Assembly (NCBI GenBank): GCA_029255685.2 | Contig: CM055313.2 | Span: 47,634,079 to 47,698,078 of the forward strand | Length of the DNA stretch: 64,000 bases | Origin: Silene conica | Taxonomy: Eukaryota; Streptophyta; Magnoliopsida; Caryophyllales; Caryophyllaceae | Reading direction: 5' to 3' | Part shown: in pieces, positions 33,341 through 45,806 of the stretch | How positions within the stretch are numbered: position 1 is the stretch's first letter | How the letters are laid out: the number at the start of each line of letters is the position of its first letter | Program-made: the position numbers and the translations under genes | Notes under the pieces: model-generated | The model's database searches: none | What the model saw: only the letters and a program-made list of their open reading frames with translations | Told to the model about the DNA's origin: nothing

Positions 33341-36300
33341 GTCTTCCCCCCTTAAAACGAACTTCGTCCCGAAGTTCACCATCCCATGACCAACAAGCTG
33401 GTTATTTAGCACGTAACGAACACAAAATATAGCATCATACAACATCTCAAGTACTCTTAAACACGAAATGTTACATTCTACCCTCGTTAAGAAAACTTTG
33501 TCCCCAAAGTTCAACGCATACTTAAATTAAAGGGGTACTTCAAGAAACGCAATAAACTGTATAACAGAAGAAGACAAGATTATCAGGTATATGCAAAAAA
33601 CCACGACATACCAATTAGCCATATTATCATAAATCATTAAGATTTTACAATCATATCCTCCTTAAAACATGGTTACGTTCCCGTAACCTCATTATAAGAA
33701 TTCCAGCTCATAAAATCTTACTCCAAATAACCAAGTATCGTATTCCCATCGTCGAACCTAAGACCCAAGGCAAGGGGTGAGTGAACTGGCGGAATGAAAC
33801 CGCAAAACAATACTTCCATCTCAATACCAATTTCAGACTCTAATAATATAACTCAATAACCATGGTCACTCTGGACCGTAAACATATCTCGGCACAAAGG
33901 CCCCATAACTCAATATCAGTAACGTATCTCCATCTTGCAATCAATATCGTCAAGAGAACCATGCTCAACACTTAGTGTACAAGACTCAAAGCTACTCACC
34001 CACAAGTCTAGGTCAAAGGAAACGACAACTCGATAAAACACGGAACTGCCATCTCAATCCCAACACAACGTCATTCATGGTCTGTTCTAGTCTCGCGAGC
34101 AACTCAATACCCTCAAACTCTATCCCATCATCTAATTAACATGACAATGTACATGTCTTACCCAAATCAATTGACCTGCTTGTATGTATCTTTATAATTC
34201 CACCACTCATAAAACAAGACCTTGTATACTATACTAACCAAACTAATACCACCTCATTATAATAACTTAGTTAACCGCTTACCAAAATTTTACCCACCTC
34301 ACACTCAACCCGTCTCACAAACAAAAGAATTATCCTATCAGCAGAAAATATGAACTATCAAAATAAAAGAAGAATTACTAATATTCAACTCGATTAAATA
34401 CTCGTAAGGAACCCATAGCAATTATCATGTAAACATATAACCTCGAGCAATAATAACAGTATTAGGATTGGTAGAATCGTGTTACGCAGTAGAACAGGAT
34501 CAGAGTAGCTAACACCTACATACCCTTAAAATTTTAACACAACGCAGCATATTTACACAATGTAGACAATCAGCAAACTCGTATTTCATAAATGTCAAAA
34601 AACACATTTCATGTCCGTAATCATATTATAGAAGCAAAATCATATTTTAGGAAGGTAATAGAACAAAATTAATTAACGTAATTAAACATGGAACACTTGA
34701 CATATTTCACTAGATGTGTACACATCATAGGCTCACAAGACCGCTTAACATTCCTAGGTATTAATAAGTTAACAAAATCACCTTGGTACATTTCCCATCC
34801 ACTCACATTACATCATTTATCATGAAACTATATTACTATATATGACTTGCACAATAAGGGTTTTATTCAATGTGCGACAATTAAACATTCAAGCAGGATT
34901 TCATCGACACATAGCTACATAATTGTCATGTTGCAAACAATCATTATAATATTCAAAACATTAAGTGTTACATGGATAATCATCACTTGGAAGCATTTGA
35001 AACTTTGGAAACATTGAAGCGGTAATTTGTGGCAATTTATAAACATGAACCAAAGACAATTTACAAGTTATAGATCGAAACAAGACTACATAGAGATATT
35101 TTGACTCTTCTTTACTAAAACATTGTTCTTGTAAATTGTAGCTCATGACCTATGAAAATTTAACGATAAAAGTAAACGAATTCACAAGACTAGTACTTCC
35201 ATAAATCACATGTCCACCAGTTAATAACTCAAGATATTATGATCAGATTTTAAACATAGCAATGCAAGTCAGTTTGTGACATACAAGATACATGAAGGTG
35301 TTATAAAGATTATTATCTCAGTGAGCCAGACAACGATATACCATAAATATATGAAAGAACATCAACACGATTCTCATCGTTCAAAATGATCACCATTACC
35401 TATAACAATTAGATTGCTATATCATGCTAATGAGTTTACCAGTCAACTTTCATTCTACCTCTTGTTAAGACTCGTCTCTGATAAACATGATTTTAACATC
35501 ACACACGAATATCACTTCATTATTTTGAGGTCATAATATTATAAAATAAGAGCGTTTGTATTACTGAAACGATTTTATATAAACTTTACGAAATCAGCCA
35601 GGTTACATTATCATATAGTGAGGTTCATATTCATTCCAAATGTCTACTATGCATGTTACTAATGCCATAACAGGATACCAAGTGGTCACATCACATAATT
35701 CATATTTGTTTAAACTTTTATATAAAACTTACATAACTTACGATTCCAACAATCAAACATCATGTTGCAACTTCCAAAAATTATAATTAAATAAACGTTC
35801 AGCCATTTTGTGAACCATTATAGTTTTTGAGAAATATGATGGATTCTCTAATCATAGGAAAAAGAATAAAATGCAAAACTTGAGGAAATTATTTATAACA
35901 AATTGGTCTGAACAGATACTTTACAGCAATAAGACAGGAAACTGGGCAACTTGGAAAACTCACTATTAATTAACGACTTGTTAAGATTTTACGTGACTTA
36001 TTATTTGGGAACGTGAATGAATATATTAAACATTGGAGTTGGAATTATACATAATCAATAGATACATTTTAAGTGGTTCCTTGTTCAAAAACATGGGTAA
36101 AACAGAACTGTGCAGTGACAGTCTGACCACTGGCGACTAAAATATTTATTTCTCTCAAAATATAATTCACTTAACATGAAACCAAAATCATTAGAAAGCT
36201 GATTCAGAAGGTTATCCCGCATAAAATTTTCATATCCATATGAAAAACACATTTTAGATGACAACCCGTACAAACAGGGTAACATTCTGGACTTTTATTA

Positions 36301-37253
36301 AAATTTTGGTTCCATTAAAATTACTTCATATTATCATATTAAACACAAACATTATTCCTCCAAAACATGTTGACATACCATCGAAGCATAGAAATCACGT
36401 CGCACCATAATGACACTTATTCATCATTTCATTCTGTAATAGTCATCTAAAACACGGTAAAGGTTGCGAAACAGAAAAGTAGATCATCTAAATGACTGAA
36501 TATTTATACATGTATATACAAATGTAACACATAACTATATGACACTCATGGCTTGGGGCAGCACATTCCGCATATCACTAGACATGAATTACTATAACAT
36601 TTATATCTGATCGTTCATATCCAAATACCTAGCAAGATATTACAAAATTACGTTAGTCATTTAATAACCAGATATCTTATAGACAATTCGAGACACCAAA
36701 ATCACATGATCATATCACTCTAATTTATTATACAATAAATATACACCCATTCCCTGAAAATTTCAATTCGATTATTCAGATCAATCAGCATATCAATATC
36801 AGTCGTATTCTTCTTATGCACATCATCATACTAGTCAAGCTTATATTTCAAACTCGTATTCCAATTTTCATGTCCTCAATACTTGAAGTAATACATATCT
36901 CAATCACATTCAATATCAATCTCATGATTCACAATATAGATTACCAACCATATTCTTTCACAGCGCATCATTAACCATGTATCACATCATTACTTACCTC
37001 ATTTCGCTCCTGCAACTGTTAGTACAACAATATTGGGTCTTTTCCTTTATTCTATGCTACCCACGCTCTACATCTCTCAAGGTAACCAGGTTAGACTGAA
37101 AGGGCCAGTGGCTTGGTTTGAGGGGGCCCTAACTCATCCCAATCCTGGGGCTCCTGACAGTTACTAACCTGGGTTTCATTTTATTAGACTCTTCCTACGT
37201 TCATTATTATTCATTTGGTTTAGGTCTGAGGATCGTTCGCTCTGATACCACTT
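33341..37253 (-). mobile_element. Internal region of LARD copy L3, non-coding (3.9 kb)
   Basis: Minus-strand element. The primer site TGGTATCAGAGC is the complement of 37239-37250. The longest internal region of the three LARD copies, but no gag or pol motif. Three hairpins as in L2 lie at the 3' end: 33359-33377, 33494-33511 and 33671-33688. AT-rich, with only short spurious frames. Confidence 0.8.
33359..33688 (-). promoter_or_regulatory. Three hairpin + purine modules of LARD L3
   Basis: Minus-strand stems: GAACTTCG-GGA-CGAAGTTC (33359-33377, 18 nt from the LTR), AACTTTG-GGGA-CAAAGTT (33494-33511) and GGTTACG-GGAA-CGTAACC (33671-33688). They match the L2 set in order and spacing, so the triplication predates the split of these copies. 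Confidence 0.8.
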
Positions 37254-37598
37254 TGTAACACCCTCATTTATTTAAGAGCCTTTAGCCAGACATTCTCAAA
37301 TAAATAAGACTGTTACCATCTCGGAATGACCGAGGTAGTGAATAACAAAGTAAAACTCCCAAAGTACATTATATAAAAAGTGATAAAATTTAAACTTGAT
37401 ATTACAGAAACTACACAACGGAATAAAAGTACAACTGATGACTACTCTATTTGTGATATAGTTCTAAGTCAGTCCCAAATCTCCAACTTACATTCCCGTC
37501 CCAGCTCCTAGCTGAACTGTCTCCATCCTGTAGAATCTACTCCCCATTCCGGATCATCGTAGGTGTCACACGAATACACAGGATCAACCACGAGGTTG
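37254..37598 (-). repeat. 5' LTR of LARD copy L3, part 1
   Basis: Begins TGTAACACCCTC on the plus strand beside the primer site. It breaks at GAGGTTG, where a CACTA transposon inserted with TSD TTG, and continues at 43616 with AGTAGG. Confidence 0.9.
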
Positions 37599-37634
37599 CA
37601 CTACTACAAATCTAGGATAAGAGGACGCCTCTTA

Positions 37635-37905
37635 GAGGACAGTTGGGGAGGAGACCGTCCTCTATCAAGCAAATAAAACTGGCACCATGAATGGTATTAT
37701 AAATAGGACGGTTAACAAAAAAAGCGTCCTCTTTATAAACGTAATGAGGACGGTTGGTCAATTAAACCGTCCTCTTATTTAAAAAGAAGACAGTTGTATA
37801 TGTGAACCGTCCTCTTATAAATACAACGAAGACGGTTGTATTTATAACCGTCCTCTTATAAATGTAACGAAGACGGTTGGGATTATAACCGTCCTCTTAG
37901 TTTGT
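37635..37905. repeat. Left sub-terminal repeats of the CACTA
   Basis: Repeated GAGGACGGTT / AACCGTCCTCTT units, mostly every 28-35 bp, in both orientations. A matching block is at 43300-43590. In CACTA elements such repeats bind the TnpA-like protein. Confidence 0.85.
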
Positions 37906-38760
37906 TAATTAAAAAAACTTCCTGTAGTTTCCTAAATCACAAACCCAGCGCCTATACTACTTCTTCTTCTTCGTTCCCAATTACGAAACCCACTGTCCAT
38001 CAACCCTATTTCACCACCGCGCGCCTCCAATTCACTGTTGCCCACGTTCTCCTTCATCATTATTAATCAAGGTATGTTCATTAATCCTATTGCTATTATA
38101 TATTAGTTCCGGAAATTCATATTTTGAACTCGATTAATTTTGGTAATCGGCGAATGAAATCAGTTTAATTGATCGAACAATAGTTAGTATTTTTTGTAAT
38201 TCAATTACTAGTTAATCCCTTATTTTGAATTCAATTGCAGTATAAAAACTTGCTCTAGTCGAAGTCTGCTATAAACCCGTATTTAAGGAATCCCTCAATT
38301 GCAGTTCTTGGGTCTCCACTCTAGGTGGCTTTGGTATTGTTGAAATTGCTGTAGGATGGGTAAAACCGTAAAAGAACAACTCCAGTACTCCACTGGTTTG
38401 ATTTTGAGTGTAACTAACCATATTGATTGTGCAACTTCCTTGCACTGCCGTATTCGCACATTGACCAAAACGTGATCTAAAATGTGAATGTATATATTCT
38501 GATCTGGTTTTCAGTTCTGTGAATGTATATATTCTGTTCTGGTGTTCAGTTCTCCTAACAACTGTATATATGTAGGGGTTTCGAGACTAAGAGATCGTCT
38601 GCAGAATTAAAGAAGCATTCACAAGATTTATGTTTTCGAGGCAAATAGTGCTAGAGTTGTCCTTTTCTGTTTTCGACGTTTCTCTAGGCCATTGTGAGCT
38701 AAAACTCGTCTTAATCTTTCTTCCCTGGTCCTTATTAATTGTGTGAAGTTTTCAATTACA

Positions 38761-41700
38761 GAGACAAGATTTATGGAGTCACCATTTATCCACAAGTGTT
38801 AATAGTTCACTGTGTACCCTGCCGCAGAGATGCAGCCTTCTAAGATGCAATTCTTTCCTATTTTCTGGCCAAAATGCTGCAATTTCTACCATAAAATATT
38901 GTACTGATGCATTAGCAAGGCAAGTTATTTGAAAGCTTTGCTTTCATCTTTTCCTTTGCTTTAATTTTCGTTAACTTTTTTGGGTTCATTGTTTGGAGAT
39001 AGAGGCCTGGTGGTGTCAGTTTTTAGTTGAATACCTAGATCAGGTTTAAGGACGGATATCTGCCAAACTTCATCAATTCACACTAATGCTCATAAATATC
39101 TTGTTGCTTCTGCTGTATTGTTAATGCTTTCTCTTTTTGTTTTAGGTCCTTGAATGTTAATTAGATGATTCTCAGCGCCTAAGTGGGTATTGTTTTTAAC
39201 TAAATTTTTGGTGCACAAGTCCTACAATGCTTTTCACGGTATTCCTTTGGTAAGGAAGTTGGTTCCTCCTGTCGTTATTGTCATTTTTGCTATATGGGGT
39301 TTGCAGCCACTCATGCAGCTTTTTCGAAAAATATTTGGACATGTGAGATATCCTTCTTATTCACACAACTTCTTTTCTCCTATTTTTTATGCTTGTGTAG
39401 TCTTGTGCACATTGGCTCACCTTCCGGGCCCTTTTCATTGTGTAAAATCAGCGAATTACTGTATATAAATGACTTGTTATGGCATCTGTTTAAGCTTTGA
39501 ATGGGTATGCTGCCGGTGTTTACTTTCAGTTGTTTCTCCAATATAAATTTCTATCTCCTGCTTAATCTAATGCCTGGCGATCAATGTTTTTTACATGTAG
39601 AAAAGTGATGGCAGTTGGAAAAAAAGTACAACCAACTATGTTACAACCTCATATCTGCAACCTATATTGCTGTGGACTGCTGCATTACTTATATGCAGGT
39701 TCAAATACTGGAACTTTCTCCGCCAGTTAGGTCATGTCATTAATTGGCTCTGGCTTTGAATATTTTCTGATTTCTGGCGATGTTGGTTGATGATAACATC
39801 CATTGGGTGCAGGAGTTTGGATCCAGTGGTTATGCCTACAGAATCTAGCCAGCTTGTGAAGCAAAGGCTTCTAAAGTTTGTGAAGTCACTTTCAACTGTT
39901 CTGGCAGCTGCCTTCTGTTTGTCCAGGTTATATTTCCACTTTCTGTCGGGCTGCATAGGAACTATTTTCAAGTTTGTCAGCTTAATAGCTACATGTATTT
40001 ACTATTTGTATTACCTTTATTTAATTTGTTATGTTGGTATATGCTATGTTAGTGAGATACGTCACTTGGGTTGTGTGTCCGATATGACAACACTTCAACT
40101 CTTTATTATAGACCAAAATTCTGAAAACTTCACGGAAAATAACGGTATTGAATACTCGGACACAATGCTCTGTCTGACACCTTGCAGCCGAGTGAGAGTA
40201 ACATAGGGTATGTGTGTTAAACTAGTGTTGAACAGTCTATTGTTGCTATTCTTAACTGTTTCATGTTATACTTTTGTCGCGTATGTATTTCTGAAATTTT
40301 ATTCAGATGAAATAATGGACATATCATTCACCTCCCTCCTCCTCCTTCAATCCAAAGTGTCCCATAAGTTAAAATCCGTTTCACAAAAACTATGGGTCCG
40401 GGCATTGAGCGAGTATCGCTTTTTGTTTTCTGGAAAGTTGATGTTAGACCTTTCTGGAGTTGAAATGTTATCTCGATCATAATCAGTTATAGGGATTCAT
40501 ATCACCCATGGATGGTTCTAAGTGATCATTCATGTTAGCTGACCCCACATGATTTTTGGATTAAGGCTCTGATGTTGTTGTTGTTGTTGTAACAATCAGT
40601 TATAGGGATTAACATGTGAAATTATTACAGTGGGACTCAACAAACTCAGAAGTATTTCATGGAGAGTAACGTGCCCTCTGACTCTAGAAATGTATGTTTT
40701 AATGCCTTGGGCTGTATCCAAAACACATGATTTATTTGGACTCTCTTAAATTTGGCCTTGTTTCCCTACTGATGTTGTCAATTCCGTCCAAGTGAAATCT
40801 CATGCATGTTGTGACAGATGGGTTACCAATTTGCTGGAAAAGCTGTGTATAGTGCGGTGTGGGTAGCTGTTATTTCATTGTTCAAGGAGCTGTTGGGTTT
40901 CTCTACCCAAAAATGGTTGACTGCTGGAGGTCTTGGAACAGTACTGCTTACACTTGCAGGACGTGAGGTGTGTTATGGCAACATTGAATTCTTACAATAT
41001 ATTCCCCCTGTTCCCTTCGACTATATTACATTTGTTTCCTTCACGGTCCTTTTTGCTAGAAAAATTCAACCCTTACATAAAAATTTATAGAATCAAATGG
41101 AATTTCCCTTTATCGAATATGTATAGAATCAAATGGAATTGAGGGGGTAAGATTTTTACTCTCAGCCTTAAAATTCTGTTATTTTTCTGATGAAACCTTA
41201 TACTATGTTCCTGAATTTGCAGATATTTGCAAATTTTCTATCAAGCATAATGATCCATGCGACACGACCATTTGTGTTAAATGAATGGATTCAAACAAAA
41301 ATTGACGGTTATGAAGTATCTGGTACCGTGGAGGTGTGTTGAAAATTTTGAACGTAATCTTTTGGTAGTTCTGTGATATGAGTACTTCGTTATTGTTTAC
41401 TCTTTTACATTGAGTATAAACAGGTTCTGGAGTTGGTTATGATCTGCTTTCTTTGAAATTTGTTTGCTATAAGCTGTTACTGCATAATCTGTTCTATATA
41501 AATCAAAATTGCTCACTATAGTGGTTGCAATTCTTTTTCTTGTGAAGTAGCTGTCCTTCGATGCAGTTCTTGAGTAGTCGAGTTGAAAAAGAACTCTACC
41601 AAAGAGAGTCTACTTGGAATTGTAAAATATTATCTTTCTTTTGTGTTATAGATGAACTCATGTCTATTCCATTTGTTCAACTCTACAAATCTGAGGAAAC

Positions 41701-42438
41701 AGTTGTAAGAGGATCCTAACCTGCTTGTCTGTCATTTACCTTTTCTCCTCGATAGCATGTGGGATGGTGGTCACCGACAATTATTAAGGGCGAAGATCGT
41801 GAAGCCGTCCACATCCCTAACCATAAGTTTACAGTGAATGTGGTGAGAAACCTCACTCAAAAGTCTCACTGGCGTATCAAGACCCATCTTGCAATCAGTC
41901 ACTTGGATTCTAGTAAGATTAATGTGAGTAATCTTTGATTATCTGCACGTAGTTATGAGCATGATTTTTTAGGTGCTTTCAAAAGGCGTGTCACATGTCC
42001 ACGCCACTTGCACCAGAAGACAAAAGTGAATCAGAATAGGCATGAGATTTATAAACTCATAATGGTATTTGTTTCTGAATCTCTTGAATATTGTTGCTGA
42101 CATGCGTAAAGTTCTGGCCAAGAATCCTCAAGTTGAACATAAGAGGCTTCATAGAAGAGTGTTTCTGAAAACGTTGATCCTGAAAATCAAGCTCTTATGG
42201 TCAGTATGTTATACCTATATCTGTTGCCTTTTGACACTTATGTTTGTTTTAGAAGTATGTAGCTCTAGCTGTCACTATTTTCATTAGGAAATATATTTTC
42301 TTGATGAAATTTGTTTCTCAATTTTAGATTAAAATACATTTCTAGCTGACGATATTGGTTTCCGTATATTGTGTAATGCAGATACTGATCTCTTGTTTTG
42401 TGAAAACATCACATCATGAAGAATACTTGCGTGTCAAG
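38761..42438 (+). pseudogene. Captured MscS-like mechanosensitive channel gene (MSL2/MSL3 type), truncated
   Basis: Exons with GT-AG (one GC-AG) introns are readable: 38762-38919 (probable transit-peptide region), about 39175-39342 (KSYNAFHGIPLV, then a membrane segment), 39601-39698 (SWKKSTTNYVTTSYLQP), 39813-39926 (LDPVVMPTESSQLVKQRLL), 40631-40691, 40818-40967 ([20 protein letters not shown]), 41223-41333 ([20 protein letters not shown]), 41756-41923 ([20 protein letters not shown]), 42087-42199 and 42382-42438 (ILISCFVKTSHHEEYLRVK). These follow plant plastid MscS-like proteins, which release osmotic pressure at the plastid inner envelope. The final exon expected after VK is absent. Exon 42087-42199 has a one-base deletion near 42167 and its 3' splice site reads TG instead of AG. 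Upstream, 37940-38075 looks like a 5' UTR with a GGTATGTT donor. A dead or truncated gene copy carried by the CACTA. Confidence 0.92.
40498..40593 (+). mobile_element. 5'-truncated SINE in an intron of the captured gene
   Basis: A 96-bp insert ending GATGTTGTTGTTGTTGTTGTAAC. It is flanked by a 17-bp target duplication AATCAGTTATAGGGATT (40481-40497 and 40594-40610). Long duplications and a short TTG-repeat tail are hallmarks of tRNA-derived plant SINEs; the A/B box part is missing, so it is truncated. Confidence 0.85.
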
Positions 42439-42439
42439 G

Positions 42440-43290
42440 TATGTGATTTTTTATTTATTGACAGTATGTGAAATTTAGAAACTGGTTTCATCCGAGAAGG
42501 ATACACTCAATCCTAATACAAAGTATGAAATACTGGCGAGTAGAGGCGTGGTTAATTATGTTAGTCTAATGGTTGTTAATATTTTTTCATAGTTAAAAGG
42601 TCTTGGGTTCAATCGTTATCTTGAAAAATTCTTATTTAATGTTCTTTTACCATACATTTTGTCCAATTAAATAAGAAGTTTTTATGTAAATTACACGCCT
42701 TGTGTAAATGATTGTAATTGTGTCTTTTGTTTCTATGTATAGTTCATGTTTAAAGCACCAAAGACATACTTAGTTGATCAAATTGACGAGGTGCGAGACA
42801 TCTGGGCAACTTATGTATTGCAGTTTACGGCGCAAGTATTTGAAGGCAACATTTAAAGAATACCAACGAATTCTATCTAGATAGCTTGACATTTTGTAAG
42901 TTGTGTTGAACTTATATTATAGTTCGTATTTTATAGAAACAAACTTATTGCTTTTTCCGAAATGTAGTAGATGATATATTTAAGTTAATGAAACAACATT
43001 GTTGTAAAAAATTCGTTCTTTTGTTCGTTATATGATAACAGTTGAGGTAATTGGTAGCGGGGTATGTGCTTGTGGTTTGTATAGTCGTTTGGTACTGTGT
43101 TTGTTGTCTCATTGCTGCCATGTCGGGTATGTGACTACTGCTGCGTTAATTGGCTATACAGGACGGTTTTAATGGCTTGCGGTAATTGTGCGAGCATTTG
43201 AAATGGCTTGCGATAATTGTTTTAAATTGGCGCCCAAAAAATTGGCTATACAGGAAGGTTTTGTTCATAAGCATCCTAAAATTCACCTTT
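42440..43290. other. CACTA interior right of the captured gene, unassigned
   Basis: No known gene is recognised. A short frame at about 42744-42855 (reading VDQIDEVRDIWATYVLQF) may be a relic exon of unknown origin. The rest is AT-rich. Confidence 0.35.
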
Positions 43291-43299
43291 TAAAATTAT

Positions 43300-43590
43300 G
43301 TGAGCATGTTCAAAACAAGACGGTTCAAAACTCCAACCGTCCTCCTTCAAAATATCAAAGAAGACGGTTCTAAATGCAACCGTTCTCTTTCATATATATC
43401 AAAGAAGACGGTTCTAAATGCAACCGTCCTCTTTGATATATACAAAGAAGACGGTTCTAATAACAACCGTCCTCTTTGATATATACAAAGAGGACGGTTT
43501 GACTTTTTTTCAACCGTCCTCTTAGGCAACGAGGACGGGGGAATGTAGGACGGTTCCTTTCATGTTTTAGGACGGTTTTCAACCGTCCTC
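43300..43590. repeat. Right sub-terminal repeats of the CACTA
   Basis: Blocks alternating AAGACGGTT with AACCGTCCTCTTT, followed by the terminal CCTTTTTGTAGTAGTG. Counterpart of 37635-37905. Confidence 0.85.
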
Positions 43591-43615
43591 GTTTCCCCTT
43601 TTTGTAGTAGTGTTG

Positions 43616-45768
43616 AGTAGGTAAAACAGATAAAACATAAACACAATAGAACTGCACCTTCCTCCATCTCCATATCATTCAATCCACCACATCACCTCCA
43701 TCACACCACACCTTTGAAGGAAAATGAGATTCATACTAGTTATCCTAATAATGTAGTCTTACTAATTATTTACATTTTTAATTCGTCTCATATTAATTTA
43801 TACTCAAGATCTTATGCATGCAAAACTATAGCGGAAATAAAGAGAATCGTATTCTTACAACCGGTCCAAAATATTGCTAGGACGATCCTCCAAAAGCAAC
43901 CAAGTAAGCTTGCCTCGAATGAGTGAACACCAAGACCTTACCTTAAACGGACCAAATACCGAACCCGAATCTAGAGGACGGAATTAGGTTTCTTAAAACC
44001 AAGTACTAATAGTAATTAGTATTAATACAAATATTATCTAAGTAATATTTAAGAGGTTTTTGCTTGTTTTCTTACTCTAGAAAAATAAGCATAAAGATTA
44101 GCATTTTAGTATGTGAAGTATCACATATATAAAGAGAATGGGTTGGTTGGGGTGGGTGTTTGTGTCGTGTAAATGGTGCATGTGGAAGGGATTTTAATTC
44201 CTTCTCATGCACACAAGCACAAGGTAAGGTCATATCATTATATGACATAATCATTACAATTATAAGATAAAGTATCATATATAATTTTATCATATATTGT
44301 CAACTTACACGACACACTAAGACGTAATATGTACATTCATATTACGATTTATAATTCGTACAATTTAACTAATTACGTAATATCTTATGTGACATAATAA
44401 TCGTATTAATTTAAAATATAAATTTATCACATAAATAATATTTCTAAATTAATTAAATCACATTTAACAAATTAATAAGTAATTTGAAATTACTGTCCCA
44501 ACATATGGTTATCGTAATAATCGTCGAAATGATATATTAACAACGTTTGTTATAACCATGAACCATTCATTATACTAATTTTGATATTTCTAAAATATCA
44601 TTTAATATTTGACAATTGACACATTTCAATTTCAAATACAAATCTTACTTTAAGATTCAACCTCTGAATTCTTAATATACGGTTTTAAGAATATCGATCA
44701 ATCTGTATCCTATACAATTAATCAATATATACGTTTAAGGGGTTAGTCCTAAAGGTGTGACCTAAAGGGATCAACTAACCACCACCGTCATACGACAATA
44801 ATGTCAAACTCTAGTCAGCCAATCATTACCGATTAATGTTGGTCAGTTGACTATATCAAATATCGGATCGTCCCTTGCATATTCTTATAAGATTTATGAC
44901 AATGATTTTATCATTGTGTGATCGCACTATTGTTGAGGACACATTTCTGAACAACCTTCCATTACACCACACCTCCCGTCACACCACACCTTTCATGGCC
45001 ATATCACAAGTCCCATATCACAAGACCCATATCACAAGACCCATTTCACAACTCCCGTTCTCCACAATAATCGACAATAATCAACAATCTAAAATACATT
45101 CACAATCAGTTATAACAATCTTATAATAAGCAACACATATATGTCATGTCAATAACGCCACCACAGACATATATATCCCCTACCTCAAATTACAGAATGA
45201 CAACCGAACAGCTGCTAGAAATATTCCACGCGGATAACCGTCACCTAAACATATATTATATAACAGTTATTAACCCCTGTCCTAGAATAGTAAGGATTCC
45301 AAAGATAGTAACTTTCTAAAAGTGGAAAGTTTCTTATAATAGAAACTTTCCCGATATAGCAACCTCGTCCCAAAAAGACAATACCACAAAATTATTGATC
45401 ATGTTCTCATTTATTAATCTTAATCACATATAAATAATTGACACCATATAAAATCACGAATTTACTCATACCCAAATACATTACTAACCGCAAAACATTA
45501 TTAACAAGTTACCACATACTAATAATCAGTAAATAACAACAATAATAATAACATAAGTAATTAATAATAATCACTATATTCATTATCAATAATATTAGCC
45601 ATAACAATTTCTAATAATATGATTAGTAATAATAATAACATATATAACATATGACATACAATTATAATTTCATAAGACTAACAACAATACAACATTAATA
45701 TTAAACAAACCTTACTAATAGCATTAATAAGATCATTATTATTACTATAATCATCCTACCATTATAAT

Positions 45769-45806
<38 letters not shown>

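Larger units (their letters stand above)
37599..43612. mobile_element. Non-autonomous CACTA (En/Spm) transposon carrying a gene fragment (6014 bp)
   Basis: Ends CACTACTACAAA...TTTGTAGTAGTG with a 3-bp target duplication TTG (37596-37598 and 43613-43615). The interrupted LTR continues cleanly across it. Sub-terminal repeats about 30 bp long, pairing AAGACGGTT with AACCGTCCTCTT, lie at about 37635-37900 and 43300-43590, typical binding sites for a CACTA transposase. No transposase coding sequence is present. The interior is a copy of most of an MSL2/3-type gene with introns (38761-42438), plus unassigned sequence at 42440-43290. Confidence 0.95.

Noticed and set aside
40210..40482. Small membrane-protein-like frame in the CACTA
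   Set aside because: Falls in an intron between MSL exons 39926 and 40631; no conserved match.
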